Assembly (NCBI GenBank): GCA_963715995.1
Contig: OY970283.1
Coordinates: 1,302,001 to 1,366,000, forward strand
Direction: 5' to 3'
Source: DATBDN01 sp963715995
GTDB lineage: Bacteria > Actinomycetota > Thermoleophilia > Solirubrobacterales > Thermoleophilaceae
DNA length: 64,000 bases
In this document: positions 59,619 through 64,000 of the stretch, piece by piece
How positions within the stretch are numbered: the first letter of the stretch is position 1
Layout of the letters: each line of letters starts with the position of its first letter
The notes under the pieces: model-generated
The model's database searches: none
Seen by the model: the letters and a program-made list of their open reading frames with translations, nothing else
Told to the model about the DNA's origin: nothing
Program-made: the position numbers and the translations under genes

Positions 59619-60409
59619 CAGGCAACTCGCTCGCGGATGAGGGACATGATCTTGTCGGCCACGTCTGTCGCCGAACCCTCGAGGATGTCCGCCCCGGCGC
59701 CGCGCTCCGGATGTGCCAGGCCGCGCAAGCGCGCACCCGATACTGCTCGTAGCTCAGTCGAACCAAGGCCGATGTCTTCGAGCGAGCGAACTGTCAACGG
59801 TTTGTCGCGCGCCTGCTTGATCGCGCGCAGGGTCGCGTAGCGCGGCTCGTTGATACCCGTCTGAATCGTGAACAGCGCCGGGAGGTCGATCCGCATGACC
59901 TCCTTGGCTCCGCCCTCGAGTTCGCGTTCAATGGTTGCGGTCGTTCCGGCAAGGTCGACACTGGTGACAACGGCTACATGCGGTAGTCCGAGATATCCCG
60001 CCAAGGCGACACCGGTCGCGCTGTTCACGGCGTCCGACGACTGCACACCACACAGGACTATGTCCGGCGACTCGGGACCGATGGTCGCGGCGAGAACCTT
60101 CGCGACGGTCAGCGCGTCTGCGCCGGCGAGATCGTCGTCCCACACGCGAATCGCTCGGTCGGCGCCACGCGCGAGCGCGTTCAACAAGACGTCGTCGGCC
60201 TCGTTATCTCCAACGGTGACGGCGATGACGTCCCCCGCGCCGGCCGGATCACGAAGTTGAAGCGCCGTCTCGAGCGAGAAGGCGTCCCATTCGTTGAGTT
60301 CGAATTCGAGAAAGTCCGGGTCCACCCCCGACCCGTCATCCAACAACTCGAACTCGTCGTCGAGGTTCGCAACCTGCTTTATCGCGACTGCGATCTTCAA
60401 TGAGCTCAT
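59618..60409 (-). CDS. etfB: Electron transfer flavoprotein, beta subunit
   Basis: 263 residues. KIAVAIKQVANLDDEF at the start, VLCGVQSSDAVNSATGVALA (AMP/adenine loop) and the late ATLRAIKQARDKPLTV are the EtfB pattern. It is divergent from the demethylase gene with about 184 nt between them and co-directional with etfA. A single ETF pair so close to a TMADH-type gene suggests a dedicated acceptor. Confidence 0.95.
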   Translation of the reverse strand: MSSLKIAVAIKQVANLDDEFELLDDGSGVDPDFLEFELNEWDAFSLETALQLRDPAGAGDVIAVTVGDNEADDVLLNALARGADRAIRVWDDDLAGADALTVAKVLAATIGPESPDIVLCGVQSSDAVNSATGVALAGYLGLPHVAVVTSVDLAGTTATIERELEGGAKEVMRIDLPALFTIQTGINEPRYATLRAIKQARDKPLTVRSLEDIGLGSTELRAVSGARLRGLAHPERGAGADILEGSATDVADKIMSLIRERVA

Positions 60410-60474
60410 GAGTCCGGCGAATGGTGCAGGGGCGCGTAAGGGACAGAGGTCTGCTCCGACCAGAAATGCCCGAG

Positions 60475-60496
60475 TGGGGGAGCCTCAAATCCCCCA
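60475..60496. promoter_or_regulatory. Inverted repeat in the etfB / demethylase divergent promoter
   Basis: TGGGGGA (60475-60481) and TCCCCCA (60490-60496), 8-nt spacer, 66 nt upstream of etfB and about 97 nt upstream of the demethylase ATG. It suits an operator shared by both operons. Confidence 0.4.
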
Positions 60497-60593
60497 AGCG
60501 GGCGTTCTGTTTCCCTCGGTTCCAGAGCATGCGCCCGGGTCCAATACGTTGCTACCGCAAGCCGTTCCAACAAATTCGCATGCAGGAGGCCAG

Positions 60594-62813
60594 ATGCCGC
60601 GGGATCCACGGTATGACGTTCTTTTCGAGCCGATGGAGATCGGCCCGAAGACGCTGCCAAACCGCTTCTGGCAGGTACCGCAATGTGTCGGCTCGACTCC
60701 CGGGACGCCGGCGTTGAACGCAGTCGCACGCGCAGTCAAGGCTGATGGAGGCTGGGGTGCGGTCAACACCGAGCTCGTCTCGATTCATCCGTCCGCGGAC
60801 CCGGCGCCGATGCTGCAGCCGACACTTTGGGATGAAACCGACGCGCACAACCTGTCGCTGGTCGCCACCGCGATCAAGGACGGGGGTGCGCTCGCCGGGA
60901 TCGAGCTCGGTTACAACGGCTTCGCACGAAGCTTCGACACCCGTTTGGTGCCGCTCAATCCAACGCAGCTCGGCAGTGAAGTAATCGAGGGTCTTGTCGC
61001 TTATGGCCTCGAGGCGACGGAGAAGGAAATCCAGCAAAACGCGCGGGACTGGGCGAAGGCGGCGACGGTCGCTCGCGACATCGGCTTCGACATCATCTAC
61101 GTCTACGGCTCTCAGGACCTTGGTCCCATGCGGTTCCTCTCCAAGTTCCACAACAAGCGAGACGACCGCTACGGCGGTTCGCTCGAGAAGCGGGCGCGCC
61201 ACTGGATCGAAGTCCTGGAGGCCGTCAAGGACGCCGTTGGCAGCGACTGTGCTATTGCGATCCGGATGGCGCTCGACGACTTGCGTGGGCAGCAGGGTCT
61301 GCCACTTCAAGAGGTCGTGCGCGTCGTCGAATGGCTTGATCCGCTGGTCGACGTGTTCGATTTCAACATTGCGGGCTGGGACTGGGGCGAGGACAACGGC
61401 GCATCGCGCTTCTATCCGGAGAACCACTTCAAGGAGTGGACCCGTGAAGCGAAGGCCGTCGTGAGCAAGCCGGTGGTGAGCGTCGGTCGGCTGACCTCAC
61501 CGGACACGATGGTCGAGGCGATCAAGAGCGGGCAGCTCGACATCATTGGAGCCGCGCGACCGTCGATCTCTGACCCGTTCTTGCCGAACAAGATCAAGGA
61601 AGGACGCCTCGAGGACATTCGCGAGTGCATCGGTTGCAACACGTGCATTGGTCGGTGGGAGGCGCGCGCGCGCGTTGCGTGTACCCAGAACGCGACCGTC
61701 GGCGAGGAGTTCCGCCGGGGTTGGCACCCGGAGCGCTTCTCGACCGCACGCAACGCCGACAACGACGTCGTCGTGATCGGCTCTGGGCCGGCCGGACTCG
61801 AGTGCGCGATGGTGCTCGGCAAGCGTGGGATGCGCCGTGTCCACCTAGTCGAGCAGGCGCCAGACATCGGCGGCGTGCTGCGCTGGATTCCACGCTTACC
61901 GCGGCTCGGCGAGTGGGGCCGACTGCTCAATTACCGTCAGATCCAGATCGACAAACTCAAGAACGTCGACATCATTCCGAAGACTGCACTGTCGGCTGCC
62001 GACGCGCTCGATTACGGCGCCGAGTACATCGTCGTCGCGAGCGGTGCATCGTTTGTCCGCGATGGCACCAACTTCGCAAACCACGCGCCGATTCCGGGCG
62101 CGGACGCCAGCCTTGCGCATTGCCTCACCCCGGAACAGATCATGCTCGAAGGGAAGGAGGTCCCTGGCAAGACCGTTGCAATCCTCGACTACGACGGCTA
62201 CGTCGCTGGGCTCGGCCTGGCCGAGCTCTTGACTGCACGCGGACACGCGGTCACGTACATCACGCCGATGCCGCATGCGGCCTCCTACACGCGTTACACG
62301 GGCGAGCTCCCAAATGTTCATCGGCTTCTGCGCGACCTCGGGGTGCGCGTTCTGACCGAGCGTTTTGTCGGGTCGATCGAAGTCGGTCAGGTCACGGTCC
62401 ACGGTATTTACGACTCGAGTTTCCGTCGTTTCCCCGATGCCGAAGGCGAGACGCGGGACCCGGTCGGCGACCCCGAGATGGTGGCAGCGGATGCCGTGGT
62501 CCTCGTTACCGGCCGGCGCTCCGAGATGGGGCTGTACCGCGGGCTGCTCGAGCTCGAGGACGAATGGGCCGCAGCCGGTGTCAAAGGCGTATATCGGATC
62601 GGTGACTGCGTCGCGCCACGCCAGCTATCAGAGGCGATCTTCGACGGCCACCGCCTCGCGCGCGAGATCGACAGTCCCGACCCGGCGACCCCGCTGCCGC
62701 CGCGGCGTGAGGTTCACCGCTGGGGGACGGTCATCGACCCCGAGGTCAGCGCTCGCGCCTACCTCAACGAGGTGCTGGCCGGCACCGACATACGCCTGGT
62801 GACACCGGCTTGA
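60594..62813 (+). CDS. Trimethylamine-dehydrogenase-family flavoprotein (N-demethylase)
   Basis: 739 residues, the full TMADH architecture: Old-Yellow-Enzyme-like barrel, then ADP- and FAD-like domains. Cys31 (RFWQVPQC) matches the Cys that binds FMN covalently, and Cys345, Cys348, Cys351 and Cys363 (CIGCNTCIGRW, CTQNAT) match the [4Fe-4S] site. Asp267 (WGEDNG) is kept. Two substrate residues of TMADH are changed: the Tyr60 position is Leu61 (NTELVS) and the His172 position is Gln174 (YVYGSQ), so the substrate is probably not trimethylamine itself; dimethylglycine or another N-methyl compound is possible. ATG 60594 has AGGAGG about 6 nt upstream. Confidence 0.9.
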   Translation: MPRDPRYDVLFEPMEIGPKTLPNRFWQVPQCVGSTPGTPALNAVARAVKADGGWGAVNTELVSIHPSADPAPMLQPTLWDETDAHNLSLVATAIKDGGALAGIELGYNGFARSFDTRLVPLNPTQLGSEVIEGLVAYGLEATEKEIQQNARDWAKAATVARDIGFDIIYVYGSQDLGPMRFLSKFHNKRDDRYGGSLEKRARHWIEVLEAVKDAVGSDCAIAIRMALDDLRGQQGLPLQEVVRVVEWLDPLVDVFDFNIAGWDWGEDNGASRFYPENHFKEWTREAKAVVSKPVVSVGRLTSPDTMVEAIKSGQLDIIGAARPSISDPFLPNKIKEGRLEDIRECIGCNTCIGRWEARARVACTQNATVGEEFRRGWHPERFSTARNADNDVVVIGSGPAGLECAMVLGKRGMRRVHLVEQAPDIGGVLRWIPRLPRLGEWGRLLNYRQIQIDKLKNVDIIPKTALSAADALDYGAEYIVVASGASFVRDGTNFANHAPIPGADASLAHCLTPEQIMLEGKEVPGKTVAILDYDGYVAGLGLAELLTARGHAVTYITPMPHAASYTRYTGELPNVHRLLRDLGVRVLTERFVGSIEVGQVTVHGIYDSSFRRFPDAEGETRDPVGDPEMVAADAVVLVTGRRSEMGLYRGLLELEDEWAAAGVKGVYRIGDCVAPRQLSEAIFDGHRLAREIDSPDPATPLPPRREVHRWGTVIDPEVSARAYLNEVLAGTDIRLVTPA

Positions 62814-62861
62814 GCGCAAGCCGAGCCTTTTGCGCGCCGCTGTTCGACTGAAAACGAAGCG

Positions 62862-64000
62862 ATGAGCGGTGTGAGCCTGGTCGCGGCGCAGAAGACTCGA
62901 GATGTCCTTTGGGGCGTCCCACACGCCGCCGAAGTTGGGTGGTATGCGCTCATCGCCGTATCCGTCGCCGTCTTCGCCTTCGGCGTTCTACGGCCAGTCG
63001 CGAAGTACCGGCACGGGCAAGCGATCTGGCTCCCGCCGATCCGAGAGCTACCGCGCCGGCTGAGGGCGGCGGCGGGCACGCTGTTCAGCCACGTATCGAT
63101 AAAAAGGCGCGATCCGTACATCGGTTGGGCGCACGGTGCGATGTTCTACGGCTTCATCGTGCTGTTTCTCGGCACGGTTGTCCTCGGCGTCAACAGTGAC
63201 GTGACCGAACCGCTGTTTGGGTGGCGCTTCTTCAAGGGCAACTTCTACCTCGTCTACTCCGTCATCCTCGACGTTTTCGGGCTCGCTCTGCTCTGTGGCG
63301 TCGCGATGGCCATCGTCCGCCGCGCGCTCATTCGGCCCCGCAAGTTGGACTACGCGCGACCTGATCGTCCCGCGGACCACCCAGCACAAGCGCGCGCCCA
63401 ATACCGGGTAGGGGATTGGGTTTTCGTCGCGGCCTTGTCATATCTGGTGCTCACGGGCTTTGTGCTCGAGGGCGTCAGAATCGCGATGGACAACCCTGGA
63501 TATAACGCGTTTTCGCCAGTCGGCTGGGTTGCAGCTCAGGGCATCGGTGCACTGGGCTTCGGGCAACAAGGTTTGCGGGATGTTCGCCACGTCTTGTGGT
63601 GGTCGCACGGCGTCGTCGCGCTGGCGTTCGTCGCGTCGATTCCCTACACCAAGGCAGCCCACATGCTGACCAGCTTCGCGAGTCTGGTTCTGCGTGATGA
63701 TCGTGCAGGGAAGCGTCTCCGCCCCTTGCCCGCGAGCGCGGCAAGTGATCCGGCGGGTTACGGCCAGCTGAGCGACTTCTCGATTCAGCACCTTCTCCAG
63801 CTAGATGCGTGCACGAAGTGCGGGAAATGCCATGAGGCCTGTCCTGCCAACGCAACCGGCAAGCCGTTGTCGCCACGCGACGTGGTGCTCGAACTGCGTG
63901 AAGAGGCCATCGACGCGTTCGACGGCGTAGGTGTCGGCGGCATCCTCCAGTCGTTGCTGCAGCGAGGTGGCGGTCAGTCGCTCGACGTCGGCGTGATCGG
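62862..64000 (+). CDS. DgcB-like membrane Fe-S protein (3' end outside window)
   Basis: Partial; 379 codons seen. The N-terminal 260 residues form a nitrate-reductase-gamma-like membrane domain with five or so helices and possible heme His (WWSHGVVALAF, GWAHGAMFYGF). A ferredoxin-like DACTKCGKCHEACPA begins a soluble domain that leaves the window. This layout fits DgcB and related proteins that pass electrons from ETF or a demethylase to quinone. It lies 48 nt after the TMADH-type gene on the same strand. Confidence 0.82.
   Translation, partial: MSGVSLVAAQKTRDVLWGVPHAAEVGWYALIAVSVAVFAFGVLRPVAKYRHGQAIWLPPIRELPRRLRAAAGTLFSHVSIKRRDPYIGWAHGAMFYGFIVLFLGTVVLGVNSDVTEPLFGWRFFKGNFYLVYSVILDVFGLALLCGVAMAIVRRALIRPRKLDYARPDRPADHPAQARAQYRVGDWVFVAALSYLVLTGFVLEGVRIAMDNPGYNAFSPVGWVAAQGIGALGFGQQGLRDVRHVLWWSHGVVALAFVASIPYTKAAHMLTSFASLVLRDDRAGKRLRPLPASAASDPAGYGQLSDFSIQHLLQLDACTKCGKCHEACPANATGKPLSPRDVVLELREEAIDAFDGVGVGGILQSLLQRGGGQSLDVGVI

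Overview
The window is high-GC DNA (by eye clearly above 65% GC) from a Gram-positive-type, aerobic, chemoheterotrophic actinomycete. The mix of secreted Ig-like proteins beginning AGTYDV near the signal-peptide cleavage site, a ctaC-ctaD-ctaB block, a CysA-type rhodanese, a PduO-type adenosyltransferase, a DUF4331/NicO block, many start codons directly preceded by a TANNNT box and almost no AT-rich spacers suggests class Thermoleophilia (Solirubrobacterales or relatives). That placement is inference from gene content, not a phylogeny. No rRNA, CRISPR array, intact IS or replication origin was seen.

Layout. 0-10 kb: cell-surface and secreted genes: a partial secreted protein, a frameshifted YfhO-like membrane protein, a GH15 glucoamylase/trehalase-type enzyme, and an operon of two paralogous secreted proteins around a subtilase. 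10-14.5 kb: heme O synthase, cytochrome oxidase subunits I and II and an enoyl-CoA hydratase. 14.5-20 kb: a tightly overlapped plus-strand operon of a metallo-beta-lactamase (MBL)-fold protein, an unusual SCP2-SCP2-R2lox fusion, a PAP2 phosphatase, a YbhN-type membrane protein and thioredoxin reductase. 20-28 kb: a secreted cupredoxin, a PHP/MBL divergent pair with overlapping start codons, and a metal block DUF4331-TPR-NicO-UreH. 28-38 kb: aconitase, an HD hydrolase, and a long minus-strand run of acyl-CoA dehydrogenase, 3-hydroxyacyl-CoA dehydrogenase, thiamine-binding protein, Ppx, two half-CHAD proteins and Ppk1 (a polyphosphate module). 38-46 kb: small housekeeping and stress genes (alpha/beta hydrolase, sigma4/zinc-finger fusion, rhodanese, Nudix, OsmC, cobalamin adenosyltransferase, DUF1015, a frameshifted PAS-GAF-SpoIIE phosphatase). 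46-52 kb: tRNA-Pro(TGG), a TSP3-repeat protein, an MTHFR-like protein, a MEDS-STAS protein, TypA and tRNA-Arg(TCT).

52-64 kb looks like an acquired catabolic region. It starts at tRNA-Arg, contains two decayed tyrosine-recombinase 3' ends (52.4 and 56.7 kb), and has looser gene spacing and less GC-biased codons than the core. It carries an Ldh-family dehydrogenase, a PhnZ/MIOX-like HD diiron protein and a class III aminotransferase. Beyond the second integrase remnant comes a coherent N-demethylation set: a trimethylamine-dehydrogenase-family flavoprotein, EtfA/EtfB, a DgcB-like membrane Fe-S protein (cut by the window end), a GFA-family protein and a class III alcohol/formaldehyde dehydrogenase. 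The simplest reading is oxidative demethylation of an N-methyl compound, electrons passing to ETF and then the quinone pool, and the released formaldehyde oxidised as a thiol adduct.

At least thirteen protein-coding starts lie only 6-8 nt downstream of a TANNNT -10 box, so leaderless transcription appears common here. This was used to choose several starts.
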